Part shown: positions 1 through 8,843 of the stretch, piece by piece
Numbering within the stretch: the stretch's first letter is position 1
Layout of the letters: each line of letters begins with the position of its first letter
Assembly: GCA_036380925.1 (NCBI GenBank)
Contig: DASVDW010000133.1
Location: forward strand, 1 to 38,032
Direction: 5' to 3'
Source: JAICLV01 sp036380925
GTDB taxonomy: Bacteria; Actinomycetota; Actinomycetes; Acidothermales; Acidothermaceae
Length of the DNA stretch: 38,032 bases
The notes under the pieces: generated by a model
What the model was told of the DNA's origin: nothing
Seen by the model: only the letters and a program-made list of their open reading frames with translations
Database searches by the model: none
Position numbers and translations under genes: made by a program

Positions 1-293
1 CGGCTGATCGGCTGCACGGCTGGCTCGGCGCCGACTCGACGTCGGCGACCGGGCTGGTGCGCGACGCCGCGCGCCGGATGCACGCCTATGTGTCGGCGCG
101 CGCGTCGTTGAAGCAGGCGTTCGCCGAGATGTTGCAGCACAACGCCGGGTGGGTCGCCGTCCTGGACGAGGACCGTTACATCGGCGTGTTGACGCCGCGA
201 ACACTGCACGAGGCGCTGCGCCGCTCCGTCGAGGCGGACGCCGACGGCGTGGCGCCTGAGGAGATCGTGCTCGACACCGTGTCAACCGTGTGA
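1..293 (+). CDS. ABC transporter ATP-binding protein (glycine betaine/proline type), C-terminal CBS part, partial
   Basis: The reading frame is open from base 3 and ends at TGA 291-293; the start lies outside the window. About 96 residues remain. They begin ADRLHGWLG, and the rest reads like the last CBS domain of a ProV/OpuCA-type ATPase: ASLKQAFAEMLQHNAGWVAV, then DEDRYIGVLTPRTLHEALRRS. In that family the CBS pair senses ionic strength or nucleotides and gates uptake of osmoprotectants at the inner face of the membrane. The Walker motifs would be upstream and are not visible, so the ABC assignment rests on the CBS style and the linker only. A stand-alone CBS protein is possible. The next gene starts 25 bases downstream on the same strand. 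Confidence 0.65.
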   Translation, partial: ADRLHGWLGADSTSATGLVRDAARRMHAYVSARASLKQAFAEMLQHNAGWVAVLDEDRYIGVLTPRTLHEALRRSVEADADGVAPEEIVLDTVSTV

Positions 294-317
294 GACGCGT
301 CAGCCCTGGAGGTAGTG

Positions 318-1697
318 ATGGCAGCCGTTGAGGAAGTCGACGTCGTCGTCGTCGGGATGGGTCCGGGCGGCGAGGAAGTCGCCGGCCGGCTCGCCGAGGC
401 GCATCTGAACGTCGTGGGCATCGACCAGCGGTTGCTTGGCGGGGAGTGCCCGTACTACGGCTGCGTGCCGAGCAAGATGATGATCCGCGCGGCTGACGCG
501 CTGGCCGAGGGTCGCCGAATCCCCGGATTGGCAGGGCAGTCGCAGGTGACTCCTGACTGGGCGCCGGTCGCGGCGCGTATCCGCAACGAGGCCACCGACG
601 ACTGGGACGACAAGGTCGCGGTCGAGCGATTCGAAGGCAAAGGCGGGCGGTTCGTTCGCGGCCACGGCAAGCTCACCGCGCCTGACGCCGTCGCCGTCGA
701 CGGCCGGGAGTTTCGCGCGCGGCGCGGGATCGTGCTCAACCTCGGCACCGAACCGGCCGTGCCGCCGATCGCCGGTCTGGCCGACATCCCGTACTGGACC
801 AATCGCGAGGCGATCGCCGCCACGCGAGTGCCCGCGTCGTTGATCGTCCTCGGCGGCGGAGCGATCGGGGTCGAGCTAGCCCAGGTGTTTTCTCGATTCG
901 GCGCGCACGTCACCGTCGTCGAGGCGATGCCGCAGCTGCTGCCACCAGAGGAGCCGGAGTCGGGCGCCTTGCTCGCCGAGGTGTTCCGCCGCGAGGGAAT
1001 CGAGGTGCGGGTGGGCGCCAAGGTGGTTGGCGCGTCGCACGACGCGGCGAGCGGGTTCGGTTTGCGCCTCGACGGCGGGGAGACGCTCAGGGCCGAGCAA
1101 CTGCTGGTGGCGACTGGGCGGCGGCTCGAACTCGCGGCCGCCGGTCTCGACGTGATCGGTGTCGACGTCACCGCCCGCTCGGTGCCGGTCGACGGGCGGA
1201 TGCGAGTGGCGCCGGGGGTGTGGGCGGTCGGCGACATGACCGGCCGGGGCGCGTTCACGCACGTCTCGATGTACCAGGCGGAGATCGCCGTCGCGGACAT
1301 TCTCGACGCGCCGGGTGTTCCGGCGGCCGATTACCGGGCGCTGCCGCGCGTCACGTTCACCGACCCAGAGATCGCCTCGGTCGGGATGACGCAGGCGCAA
1401 GCGAACGACGCCGGCATTGACGTCCTCGTCGGCAAGGCGCAGCTCGCCGCGACCTCACGCGGCTGGATCCACGGCCCCGGCAACGACGGGTTCATCCGGC
1501 TGATCGCCGACGCCGGCCGCCGCATCCTGGTGGGCGCCACCGTGATCGGCCCGTGTGGCGGCGAGGTGATGTCGGCGCTCGCGGTGGCGATCCACGCCGA
1601 GGTTCCCGTCGATCGGATGCTGCACATGATCTACGCCTATCCGACCTTCCATCGCGGCATCCTGGACGCGCTGCACGACCTGCGCCAGGTGAGCTGA
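318..1697 (+). CDS. FAD/NAD(P)-dependent disulfide oxidoreductase (dihydrolipoamide dehydrogenase-like)
   Basis: About 459 residues, the usual length for class I pyridine nucleotide-disulfide reductases. The N-terminal FAD fold has GMGPGGEEVAGRL, followed by the redox-active pair GGECPYYGCVPSK. The NAD(P) fold is LGGGAIGVELAQVFSRFGAH, the second FAD contact is VWAVGDMTGRG, and a C-terminal dimerisation domain follows. The catalytic HPTxxE of true dihydrolipoamide dehydrogenase is replaced by AYPTFHRGI, so the His-Glu acid/base pair is absent. This points to the Lpd/MerA-like actinobacterial group of unknown substrate rather than to the pyruvate dehydrogenase E3. ATG at 318 is chosen over the adjacent GTG at 315 because GGAGG at 308-312 lies 5 bases before it. 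It converges on lepB with an 8-base gap. Confidence 0.85.
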   Translation: MAAVEEVDVVVVGMGPGGEEVAGRLAEAHLNVVGIDQRLLGGECPYYGCVPSKMMIRAADALAEGRRIPGLAGQSQVTPDWAPVAARIRNEATDDWDDKVAVERFEGKGGRFVRGHGKLTAPDAVAVDGREFRARRGIVLNLGTEPAVPPIAGLADIPYWTNREAIAATRVPASLIVLGGGAIGVELAQVFSRFGAHVTVVEAMPQLLPPEEPESGALLAEVFRREGIEVRVGAKVVGASHDAASGFGLRLDGGETLRAEQLLVATGRRLELAAAGLDVIGVDVTARSVPVDGRMRVAPGVWAVGDMTGRGAFTHVSMYQAEIAVADILDAPGVPAADYRALPRVTFTDPEIASVGMTQAQANDAGIDVLVGKAQLAATSRGWIHGPGNDGFIRLIADAGRRILVGATVIGPCGGEVMSALAVAIHAEVPVDRMLHMIYAYPTFHRGILDALHDLRQVS

Positions 1698-1705
1698 CCG
1701 CTCGA

Positions 1706-2353
1706 TTACAGGAAGCCGAGTCTCGACAGCGGCCAGATGCGCATGAAGGCGTGGCCGACCACGCTGCTCTCCGGGATCGTCCCGTTGTAGCGCGAGTCGG
1801 ATGAGTCGTTGCGGTGGTCACCCATGACGAACAGCTCTCCGGACGGCACCACGACCGGGCCGAATTGCTTCCTGGGATCGGGGCCGTTCGTGAAGATGTA
1901 CTTCTCGTTGAGCGGCTTGCCGTTCCTCACGACGCGACCCTGCGCGTCGCAACACCGCACGGTGTCGCCCGGCAGTCCGATCACTCGCTTCACGACATCC
2001 TCAGACCCGCCGACCGCCTCTTCCCATCTCGGGTCGACCGCCTTGAAGACGACGATGTCTCCGTGATGAATCCCGTGCAGCTTGTATGACAGCTTGTTGA
2101 CCAAGATGCGGTCGCTACCGCAGTCGGGGTCGCATCCGCCGTGCAGCGTGCGTTCCATCGACCCGGAAGGTATCCGGTAGGACTGCACGACGAAGGTGCG
2201 GATCAAGAACGTGCCGACGACGGTGAGCACGAGCAGGATCAGCCACTCGTTGCGCGCGCGACGTCGGCGCCTCGCCTTCGCGCGCGCGGTGGCCTCGGCC
2301 GCGTCGTCCGCGGTGTCCAGGCCCGCTTGGGCGCGGTCGCCCGGCGACGTCAC
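1706..2353 (-). CDS. lepB: signal peptidase I
   Basis: A 215-residue type I signal peptidase that removes signal peptides from exported proteins at the outer face of the membrane. A basic cytoplasmic stretch (KARRRRRARNEW) is followed by one membrane helix (LILLVLTVVGTFLIRTFVV). The catalytic serine is in YRIPSGSMERTL, the catalytic lysine in VVKRVIGLPGD, and the late box is MGDHRNDSSDSR. Two cysteine clusters (GGCDPDCGSD and VRCCD) lie in the extracytoplasmic domain and could form disulfides. GTG at 2353 is chosen as start because it overlaps the manA stop as GTGA, suggesting translational coupling. The frame is open further upstream, but that part lies inside manA. Confidence 0.93.
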   Translation of the reverse strand: MTSPGDRAQAGLDTADDAAEATARAKARRRRRARNEWLILLVLTVVGTFLIRTFVVQSYRIPSGSMERTLHGGCDPDCGSDRILVNKLSYKLHGIHHGDIVVFKAVDPRWEEAVGGSEDVVKRVIGLPGDTVRCCDAQGRVVRNGKPLNEKYIFTNGPDPRKQFGPVVVPSGELFVMGDHRNDSSDSRYNGTIPESSVVGHAFMRIWPLSRLGFL

Positions 2354-3537
2354 GCGGCGGGCTCCACGTGCGGTGTCAGGTCGCCCGGCGTCGCGCGCAC
2401 GGTCACGCCTTGACCAACGAATGTGAGCTCCGGTGTGTTCGCGTCGACGAAACATGACTCGCCGGAGCGAAGACCAACGCTTTGATCGCCACCACAGACC
2501 TCGACCTTCCCGCTGACACACAGCAAAAGCTCAGGTTCGCCACGTCGCGCCACGACCGATTTTCCATCGACTCGAAGTCGCGCCAACTGAAACTCCGGTC
2601 GTGGCACCTGCCACCGCTCCTCGCCGTCGGAGGTCGCGTGCGGTTCGAGGAGAACGGGCGGCGTCGCGGTGCGCGTCAGCAGCGAGCGCAGCTCTTCCAC
2701 CGCGATGTGCTTGGCGGTGAGCCCGGCGCGCACCACGTTGTCGGAGCAGCCCAAGACCTCGATGGCGGTGCCGCGGAGGTACCCGTGGATGACACCTGGC
2801 GCGACATAGCAGGCCTGCCCCGGCGCCAAGGTGCGCCGGTTGAGCAGCAGCGCGGCGACGACACCAGGGTCGTCGGGGTGACGATCCGCCAACTGCACCA
2901 GCCACGCCAATTCTTGATCGGACGACGCGGCCGCGCGAACGGCCGCGATCAGTTGGGCGCGTTCGGCCAGCGGCCACTGGACGAGCTGCAAGAACGCGTC
3001 ACCGGTGGCCGCGCCGTCGCGCAACGCGGCGACCACGCCGTCAAGCGAGCGCACCCGCAACGACGCCAGCGCCTCGGCGGCCTCGGTTGACGACCGAAAG
3101 CCGAGCAGCGCCTCGAACGGCGAGATCGCGAGCACCATCTCCGGCTTCGCGTTGGCGTCGCGATAGTTCCGCCGCGGGTCAGTGACGTCGAGACCGGCCG
3201 CGGCCTCCCTGGCGAACCCCGCGCGCGCATCGTCGTCGTCCGGATGCACTTGCAACGACAACGCCTGCGCGGCGGCGATGACCTTGACCATGAACGGAAG
3301 CCGCCCGCCGAATTGATCGACCAGTCGCTCGCCGATCGTCTCCTGCGGGCAGTCTTCGATCAGCGCGCCGAGGGACCGCCCATCGCGCTCAAGGGTCGAT
3401 GGCGCCTGCGGATGCGCCCCGATCCACAGTTCCGCCTCCGGCTGCCCGCTCGGCGGCCTGCCCTGCAACGCGGCGATCGCCCCGCGCGAGCCCCACGCGT
3501 AGGGCATGACGGGGTTCACCAGTCGGTGCAGACTCAC
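2350..3537 (-). CDS. manA: mannose-6-phosphate isomerase, class I
   Basis: A 395-residue cupin-type phosphomannose isomerase interconverting fructose-6-phosphate and mannose-6-phosphate, feeding GDP-mannose and glycan synthesis. Visible family signatures are the N-terminal NPVMPYAWGSRGAI, the zinc-binding SLQVHPDDDDA, the KPEMVLAISPFEALLGFR block and the late active-site block APGVIHGYLRGTAIEVLGCS. A second cupin fold closes the protein (PELLLCVSGKVEVCGG). Length and motif order are normal. The stop overlaps the lepB start. The surrounding glycosyltransferases and GH130 operon elsewhere in the window may use mannose, but that link is inference. Confidence 0.93.
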   Translation of the reverse strand: MSLHRLVNPVMPYAWGSRGAIAALQGRPPSGQPEAELWIGAHPQAPSTLERDGRSLGALIEDCPQETIGERLVDQFGGRLPFMVKVIAAAQALSLQVHPDDDDARAGFAREAAAGLDVTDPRRNYRDANAKPEMVLAISPFEALLGFRSSTEAAEALASLRVRSLDGVVAALRDGAATGDAFLQLVQWPLAERAQLIAAVRAAASSDQELAWLVQLADRHPDDPGVVAALLLNRRTLAPGQACYVAPGVIHGYLRGTAIEVLGCSDNVVRAGLTAKHIAVEELRSLLTRTATPPVLLEPHATSDGEERWQVPRPEFQLARLRVDGKSVVARRGEPELLLCVSGKVEVCGGDQSVGLRSGESCFVDANTPELTFVGQGVTVRATPGDLTPHVEPAA

Positions 3538-3567
3538 GGCGTCGACCCTATGTCGGAAGATCGGGGA

Positions 3568-5541
3568 TCAGCCAACCACCCGCAACGGCGACCGCGAGTG
3601 CTGGGCGCGCCAGGCGCCGAACGCGGTCGCGGGCATCGGCCGCGCGATGAAGTAACCCTGGCCGACGTCGGCGCCCAGGGTGGCGAGTCGGTCGATCGTC
3701 GACTCGTCTTCGATGCCTTCGGCGACCACCCGCAAGCCGAGACTGTGCCCGAGCTGAATCACCGAGCGCACGATGGCGTCGTGCATGGGATCGACGCAAA
3801 TGCGGCTGACGAAGGCGCGATCGATCTTCAACTCGTCAACCGGCAGCGAAGCGAGGTAGGACAACGAGGTCTGGCCTTGGCCGAAGTCGTCAATCGACAC
3901 GGCCATGCCCGCGTCGTGGATCACTTTGAGCGACTCACGGGCCGCGTCCGGGTCGACGAGAAGCGCCGTCTCAGTGATCTCGACCGTCAGCCGGCGCGTG
4001 TCCACGCCGGAGTCCTCGGCGATGCTCAGCAGGCGCTCGGCGAACAGCGGTTCGCTGAGGTTTCGCGCCGACACGTTGATGGCGACGTCGATGCCATCGC
4101 CGGTCGCGCCCCATCCGTCGAGCTGTCGAAGCGCCTCGCGGGCGACCCATTCGGTGAGCGGGTGAATCAGCGCCGTTTGCTCTGCCGAGGGCAAGAAGGC
4201 CTGCGGCATCAGCAGTGTCTCGCCGACCCGCCATCGCACAAGGGCCTCGACCGAGACCACGCGCCCGTCGTCCAACGAAGTCTTTGGCTGGTAATGCAAC
4301 TCGAGGCCGCCGGCGGGAATGGCGTCACGCAACCGAGCCATCAACGACAGGCTGGACGCGTCGGCATGGGCGGCGGTTTCGCGGTAGCTGGATCGGCGGT
4401 CTATCGCGCCTTTGGCCCGGGCCAGCGCGGCATCCGCGTGGCTCAGCAACTCTTCGACAGCCTGACCAGGTTTCCCGCCGTCGTATCCGACCGCCAGCTC
4501 CACCAGCACCGGGACGCCAGCGGCCTCGATCGGCTCGCTGACCGCGCTCTGCAGCGTCGCGGCCCACTCGGCCAGGTCGTCATCGCTGTGAGCGAAGCTC
4601 GCCACGCCGAACTCGTCGCCGCCCAACCGGCCGACCACCGCGGAACTGCCAGCCGTGACGACCAGCCTGCGACCGAGTTGGCGCAGCACCTCGTCGCCAC
4701 TCGGGCGCCCGAGCGCCTCGTTGATCTGCCGAAAACGCGCGACATTGACCAACGCGACCGCAGGCGGTCGGACAGGGTCCAGCGCTGATCGCCGGGCGAC
4801 CTCCTCGCCAAACCCGACTCGGTTGAGCAGGCCCAGCGCCTCGTCGTGGTGGGCGAGGTATTCGAGCCGCTGAGACTGTTTGCGCAACCGGTTGGTGGTC
4901 GAGACCGAGATGAGCGCCAGCACCAGCCATAGGGCCGCCAAACCGACGCCCAGCAGTCCGTACATCCGCTGCAGGCCGGCGTTCACATCGGCCGCGATCG
5001 GCGCGTATGGCACGTACATTTCGAGCACACCGATCGGAGCGTCACCCGAACTTCCCTTGATCGGGCGGTAAATCTCGACCACACGTGGCCCGAGCGGGCC
5101 GACGTCGTCGGCGTCGGCGTTGAGGCGGGTCAGTTTGCTGACGACGTCGCCATGCAACGCGTCCAACACCTCGTCGTCGGGAGCGCTGCTTGACAGGCCG
5201 CTGCCGTCGTCGCTCCAGATGACCGCGCCGGTGACGTCGCGCAACCGCAATCGGACCAGTCGCCCGTCGTCCTTGGTGAGGTCGAATGCCTGCCGCAAGC
5301 CCATTCGCGCGCCGGGCGAAACGGGACCGCGCAATGGCGCGTCGCCGACGACGGGCGCCACGACGTCTTCCGCCAGCAGCGCGGCTTGGCTGCGCGCTTC
5401 GGCCAGGCCACGGCGGTTGGCGTCGGCCCGATATGACACGGCTAGGAGCGCGCCCAGTGCGACCACCGGCACCAACGACGCGGCGGAGTAGACAGCGAAC
5501 AGCTTGGACGCGCGTCGACGGCCCGGGGAGTCGCTGCGCAT
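3568..5541 (-). CDS. membrane GGDEF-EAL protein, probable c-di-GMP phosphodiesterase
   Basis: 657 residues. Membrane helices near 16-36 and 195-215 flank an extracytoplasmic sensor of about 155 residues. The GGDEF domain keeps GGDEF at 307-311, but the segment that normally carries the metal-binding aspartate (IDLDxFK) reads VNVARFRQIN, so cyclase activity is doubtful. The EAL domain looks catalytically complete: EALVRW at 432, NVSARNL, VEITETALL, IDDFGQGQTS, DELKIDRAF and VAEGIEDE. The likely role is hydrolysis of c-di-GMP under control of the periplasmic sensor, with the GGDEF domain perhaps acting as an allosteric GTP site; the latter is inference. It is followed on the same strand by the end of the manA-lepB pair, 31 bases away. 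Confidence 0.9.
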   Translation of the reverse strand: MRSDSPGRRRASKLFAVYSAASLVPVVALGALLAVSYRADANRRGLAEARSQAALLAEDVVAPVVGDAPLRGPVSPGARMGLRQAFDLTKDDGRLVRLRLRDVTGAVIWSDDGSGLSSSAPDDEVLDALHGDVVSKLTRLNADADDVGPLGPRVVEIYRPIKGSSGDAPIGVLEMYVPYAPIAADVNAGLQRMYGLLGVGLAALWLVLALISVSTTNRLRKQSQRLEYLAHHDEALGLLNRVGFGEEVARRSALDPVRPPAVALVNVARFRQINEALGRPSGDEVLRQLGRRLVVTAGSSAVVGRLGGDEFGVASFAHSDDDLAEWAATLQSAVSEPIEAAGVPVLVELAVGYDGGKPGQAVEELLSHADAALARAKGAIDRRSSYRETAAHADASSLSLMARLRDAIPAGGLELHYQPKTSLDDGRVVSVEALVRWRVGETLLMPQAFLPSAEQTALIHPLTEWVAREALRQLDGWGATGDGIDVAINVSARNLSEPLFAERLLSIAEDSGVDTRRLTVEITETALLVDPDAARESLKVIHDAGMAVSIDDFGQGQTSLSYLASLPVDELKIDRAFVSRICVDPMHDAIVRSVIQLGHSLGLRVVAEGIEDESTIDRLATLGADVGQGYFIARPMPATAFGAWRAQHSRSPLRVVG

Positions 5542-5633
5542 ATCAGAAATTTCGGCTGTGCGACGGCGAACTTGCCCGCTAGGTGCCTATGAGCGTTAGC
5601 CCATTTGGCGCAGCGCTGTGAGCGGGCGCCTGC

Positions 5634-6542
5634 TCAGCTCGTCCTGAAGCAGCGTCCGGCTCCTAGCGCTGCCAGGCCGCGCAGATCGCCACCGCCATAG
5701 CCGTCGAGTGGTCGCAGGCTCACCGGATTCATGATCTGGGTGGAATCGTCGACGTGGCCCAGACCGACCAAGTGGCCGAGTTCGTGCAGCATGATGTCGT
5801 ACGCGAACGTCGCGCCGTCCGGTGTCGCCTCGACTCTCGCGATGTCCGGCCCGTCGAACACCACCTCGCCGCTGATGTTGCGCGCGTTCTTGTTGTCGAC
5901 CGCGATGGGGCCGCCAAGACCCACCACATCGCCTTGCAGCGCGGCGAATTCGCCGGGTTCTGACCAGGCGATGAGGACGGGCGCCCACCGCTTGCCATAT
6001 CGGTCCGGCTGATAGGGGTTGCGGTCGGCGCTCGGCGCCTCGGTTGTCGTCCCGTCGTCCATGAAGAACAGGCCGGTGTCTTTGCTGACTTCATCGATGG
6101 CTCTGTTGAGGAGCAACCGGCCGCCTGGAGGCTCGCCGGTCGCACGGACGACGAAGTGGACCGGCTGGCACGGGTCCCAGGCGACCGGTTGTCGGCCATG
6201 GCGACGCAACACCGTGTAATCGCCCGGACCGGCCGCGGTGGCCGGAGCGGGAAGAATGCGCTGCGGGTGCACGAAGGTTTGGCTTGGCGGGTGGGCGAGC
6301 ACCCGCCCGAAGGCGCCGTCGCCTTGGCCAAGCGCGGCGGCGACGCGTGCCTGACCGCGCACTAGCCCGAGGGCGACCACCACGGCGACCACCGCGATCG
6401 CGGCGATCGCGATCTGCGCCGGTTTGGATCGCCGACGTGGCACCACCGGCTGCGCCGACGAGACCGGCGCCGCCAAGGGTCGCTCGGACGGCGCCACCGG
6501 TCTTGCTGTCGAGGCGAAATAGTCCCCCGGTCCGCCGGTCAC
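5634..6542 (-). CDS. membrane-anchored matrixin-like zinc metalloprotease
   Basis: 302 residues. About 45 proline/serine-rich residues and a basic patch (PRRRSKP) precede one membrane helix (AQIAIAAIAVVAVVVALGLV), so the bulk is probably outside the cell. The domain ends with a complete zincin signature HELGHLVGLGH followed by the Met-turn STQIMNP, typical of matrixin/M10-like peptidases. Upstream WDPCQPVHFVVR and LLLNRAIDEVSKDTGLFF match the start of such domains in actinobacterial exported proteases. The substrate is unknown. No propeptide cysteine switch is evident. A gap of 92 bases separates it from the GGDEF-EAL gene downstream and 45 bases from the EAL gene upstream. Confidence 0.82.
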   Translation of the reverse strand: MTGGPGDYFASTARPVAPSERPLAAPVSSAQPVVPRRRSKPAQIAIAAIAVVAVVVALGLVRGQARVAAALGQGDGAFGRVLAHPPSQTFVHPQRILPAPATAAGPGDYTVLRRHGRQPVAWDPCQPVHFVVRATGEPPGGRLLLNRAIDEVSKDTGLFFMDDGTTTEAPSADRNPYQPDRYGKRWAPVLIAWSEPGEFAALQGDVVGLGGPIAVDNKNARNISGEVVFDGPDIARVEATPDGATFAYDIMLHELGHLVGLGHVDDSTQIMNPVSLRPLDGYGGGDLRGLAALGAGRCFRTS

Positions 6543-6587
6543 CCCTGTCTTATCGACCGGCGAGGTGACCGGCCTAAGCCGGGATGA

Positions 6588-8165
6588 TCAGTCGACGCCG
6601 AGTTGCGGGGCGTCGACTTCGTGCAGCGCCCCACCCGACACGGTGTCCATCGCGCTAAGCACCGTGCGCATGACCAGCCGGCACACGGCCGGATCCTGGC
6701 TCAGCGCGACGGCCCACTGGTCGCCCCGCGGATCATCGGTGAGTTCTCGCGCGCTCAACACATAACTGAAGGCTGGCGACATGAGAAGCACGCAGGTGTC
6801 AGACGCGAACGGATGACCCGGCGGCAAGTCGGCGGCGTAGATGTTCCAGTCTTCGTAACGACGCGTGTCAGGGCCGAAAAGCAGTCCGAGCGGTGTGCGC
6901 TCGTACAGCATGCGATAGGCGGCGTACTGCTCCGAGGTGACCTCGTGGTGATGATCGCCCCACACCGAGGCGACCACGGGCACCGGATTGAGGTTCGCCG
7001 CCTGCTGAATAAGCGCCAAGCTGAGCGTGCGAAGGCCCTCGGTGTCGAGAAACTGGACGCGGTCGCTGACCGCTTCGCGCACCAGGTTGAACGGCGATTC
7101 GATGCTGGCCGCGGCATGGTCGCGCAAATGGATCGTGCGGCGCGGCGGCCGCACGCTGCGCGGAAGCGGCTGCTCCCTACCGAAAAGGTGGCCTTGCTGG
7201 AACGTCGCACCAATGCCAAGCCCAGCCCGACGGCCGGCCGGGTCTTCGACGTTCTCGACGAGCAGGGTCGCGTCGCCGTAGTGCACCTCAGAAAATGCCG
7301 CCGAAAGTGCGGTGGGCGCGGCCAGCGCGCCGATGTGAAGAAGCCCATGATGCAGCCGGACGACGTCCGGCTCGACCAACGGCAACAGCGAGAGACCGGC
7401 CGAGCTGTACTCCGTGTCGTCGACGGAGACTCCCCAAACGGCTGCCCTCGCACGCCGAACGGTTTGCACGACCTCGCGCGGATGACGCGACATCGCCCGA
7501 CCCGGGATGTCGATGAAGACCCGCAACCTGGTCTCGGCTTCCCAGACAGTGGGCAGCAGGTCTTCGGGGCACGGTTCGATGAGCGAGTCCGGCTCGACGT
7601 TCACGAAGAGGCTCAGCGAGGCGGGTAGGTCGGCGTCCATGAATTTCTGGAACGCCAATGACCGACAGATCCAGTCGATCTCGCCGGCTCGGCCCACTGC
7701 GCGCGCAGCGGCGAACAAGTGCGACGGCGAGTTCAGCGGCCCGAGCGGTCCGCGGGCGAGCGCCTCGAAACCGACCACCTGCTCGTACTCGGCGTCGACA
7801 ATCGGCTGGAAGACGACGTCGACGAAACGCGCGTCGATGACGGCGTTGATGTCGGCGGGATCGCGGCAATCCTCTGCTCGTTTGGCCGCGCGACGACCGC
7901 GCCGGCCGCGATGCGGCTGCTGGGCGGAGCCGCTTGCCTCGGCGGGTTGGCCGGGCGGTTCCGCCGACGGCTGGGCCGGCGGCTGAGGTGGCGGCTGAGC
8001 CGACGACGTTGCCGGCGCCTCGAGCCGTGGCTCGACGTCCGGCGCGGTGCTTTTCGGGGTGGCCGGGGTGGCGAGTGCGCGACGCATGGTGGCGGCCGCC
8101 GACAACCGCCGCGCGACCGGGTCGCTGTCGCGCGACCACAAAATCCACTGTGTCGATCCGGCCAT
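6588..8165 (-). CDS. degenerate EAL-domain protein with a C-terminal DICT-like sensory region
   Basis: 525 residues, apparently cytoplasmic. Residues of about 30-110 are rich in Pro/Ala/Glu and basic residues (likely disordered). The EAL domain begins FQPIVDAEYEQVVGFEALARG. FEAL and NVEPDSL are retained, but the usual E in the ExxE strand reads VFIDIPG and the KxD motif reads VVRLHHG, so hydrolysis of c-di-GMP is unlikely and binding or a structural role is more plausible. The C-terminal 200 residues (LRTLSLALIQQAANLNPVPV onward, YRMLYERTPLGLLFG) resemble the DICT sensory domain that accompanies EAL and GGDEF modules in actinobacteria; this match is by eye and moderate. The N-terminus MAGSTQWILWSRD is taken as start since nothing upstream supports a longer one. 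Confidence 0.78.
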   Translation of the reverse strand: MAGSTQWILWSRDSDPVARRLSAAATMRRALATPATPKSTAPDVEPRLEAPATSSAQPPPQPPAQPSAEPPGQPAEASGSAQQPHRGRRGRRAAKRAEDCRDPADINAVIDARFVDVVFQPIVDAEYEQVVGFEALARGPLGPLNSPSHLFAAARAVGRAGEIDWICRSLAFQKFMDADLPASLSLFVNVEPDSLIEPCPEDLLPTVWEAETRLRVFIDIPGRAMSRHPREVVQTVRRARAAVWGVSVDDTEYSSAGLSLLPLVEPDVVRLHHGLLHIGALAAPTALSAAFSEVHYGDATLLVENVEDPAGRRAGLGIGATFQQGHLFGREQPLPRSVRPPRRTIHLRDHAAASIESPFNLVREAVSDRVQFLDTEGLRTLSLALIQQAANLNPVPVVASVWGDHHHEVTSEQYAAYRMLYERTPLGLLFGPDTRRYEDWNIYAADLPPGHPFASDTCVLLMSPAFSYVLSARELTDDPRGDQWAVALSQDPAVCRLVMRTVLSAMDTVSGGALHEVDAPQLGVD

Positions 8166-8429
8166 CCACCGGCCCCTCTGCGCGGCCTCTGCTCGGACAG
8201 TATCGGCGGCGCCGAACCATCACTGAGGCTTTTGCGTCTCGACAGCGCAATTGCGCCGGCCGGCTCCGCGGTTCCGCGCGGGTCCGCCCAGACGGCGCGG
8301 CTCACCGCCGGAATTGCTCGCCGGTACGCCGAAGCCGCGGTCTTCATCCGGTCGCATTTGCTGTGGACGCTGGGTTTTCGCGAACGCCCGCGCGATGACC
8401 GTGTCGGAGTCGATGACATTGCTCCTGCG
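8166..8429. other. intergenic stretch without a recognised gene
   Basis: About 264 bases upstream of the degenerate EAL gene and downstream of the frameshifted secreted-protein gene. It probably holds the promoter of the EAL gene. No coding segment with family resemblance, RNA gene or strong hairpin was seen. Confidence 0.4.
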
Positions 8430-8779
8430 TCATGTGGACGGGCGCCGCGTACAACCTCGCGGCGCGGGCAGTCTTCTCGCGGTCAATGGCTTGGTCGCAC
8501 ACGCGGTGTCGTACTGCGATACTGCTGCGCTGCTGTTCGCGTGCGCCGATGAAGCGGTGTCGGGGTTGCCGGCATAGACGGCGCCGGCCTGGCCAGAGGC
8601 GTTGAACGGCGAGCCCTGGGCGTTCGCGGCGCTCCCCGGCGTGATCGGATTGGCGGGCCCGCAGGTGTTCGCCGGTGCACCGGGCTGGCCCGTGGTCGGC
8701 GTCCCAACGCCCACGCTTGTGTGGGCGTGGCGACGGCGAGGCAGGCGGCGAACAATGGAGCGATCAAGTCCTTGCGCAT
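8430..8779 (-). pseudogene. frameshifted small secreted actinobacterial protein
   Basis: ATG at 8779 follows GAAGG with good spacing and encodes a textbook signal peptide (MRKDLIAPLFAACLAVATPT then QAWA). In that frame the text then becomes meaningless (LGRRPRASPVHRR). In the neighbouring frame the sequence immediately resumes as GVGTPTTGQPGAP, then NTCGPANPITPG, AQGSPFNASGQAG, VYAGNPDT and AAVSQYDTACA. This matches a small secreted protein family common in actinobacteria, with GTPTTGQP at its mature start, a G-S-x-F-N motif and a VSQYDxAC tail. One base seems missing near 8704-8714, at the cleavage site. The tail beyond TACA runs to TGA at 8430 with no resemblance to the family end. It is either a real pseudogene or a sequencing error. 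Confidence 0.75.
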
Positions 8780-8843
8780 GAGTGCCTTCAGATGTTGTCC
8801 TCGGCGTGCCGCCGCTGGCCCCGGGGTAAAACCCGATCGCCAG

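Noticed and set aside
3244..4788. Long plus-strand frame opposite manA and the GGDEF-EAL gene
   Set aside because: It is antisense to two clear genes, and its composition (Arg, Gln, His-rich) is typical of a mirror frame.
6603..7628. Long plus-strand frame opposite the degenerate EAL gene
   Set aside because: Antisense mirror frame with no family resemblance.
8251..8577. Possible plus-strand gene of 108 codons
   Set aside because: Arg/Pro-rich start, no ribosome site, overlaps the frameshifted secreted-protein gene.
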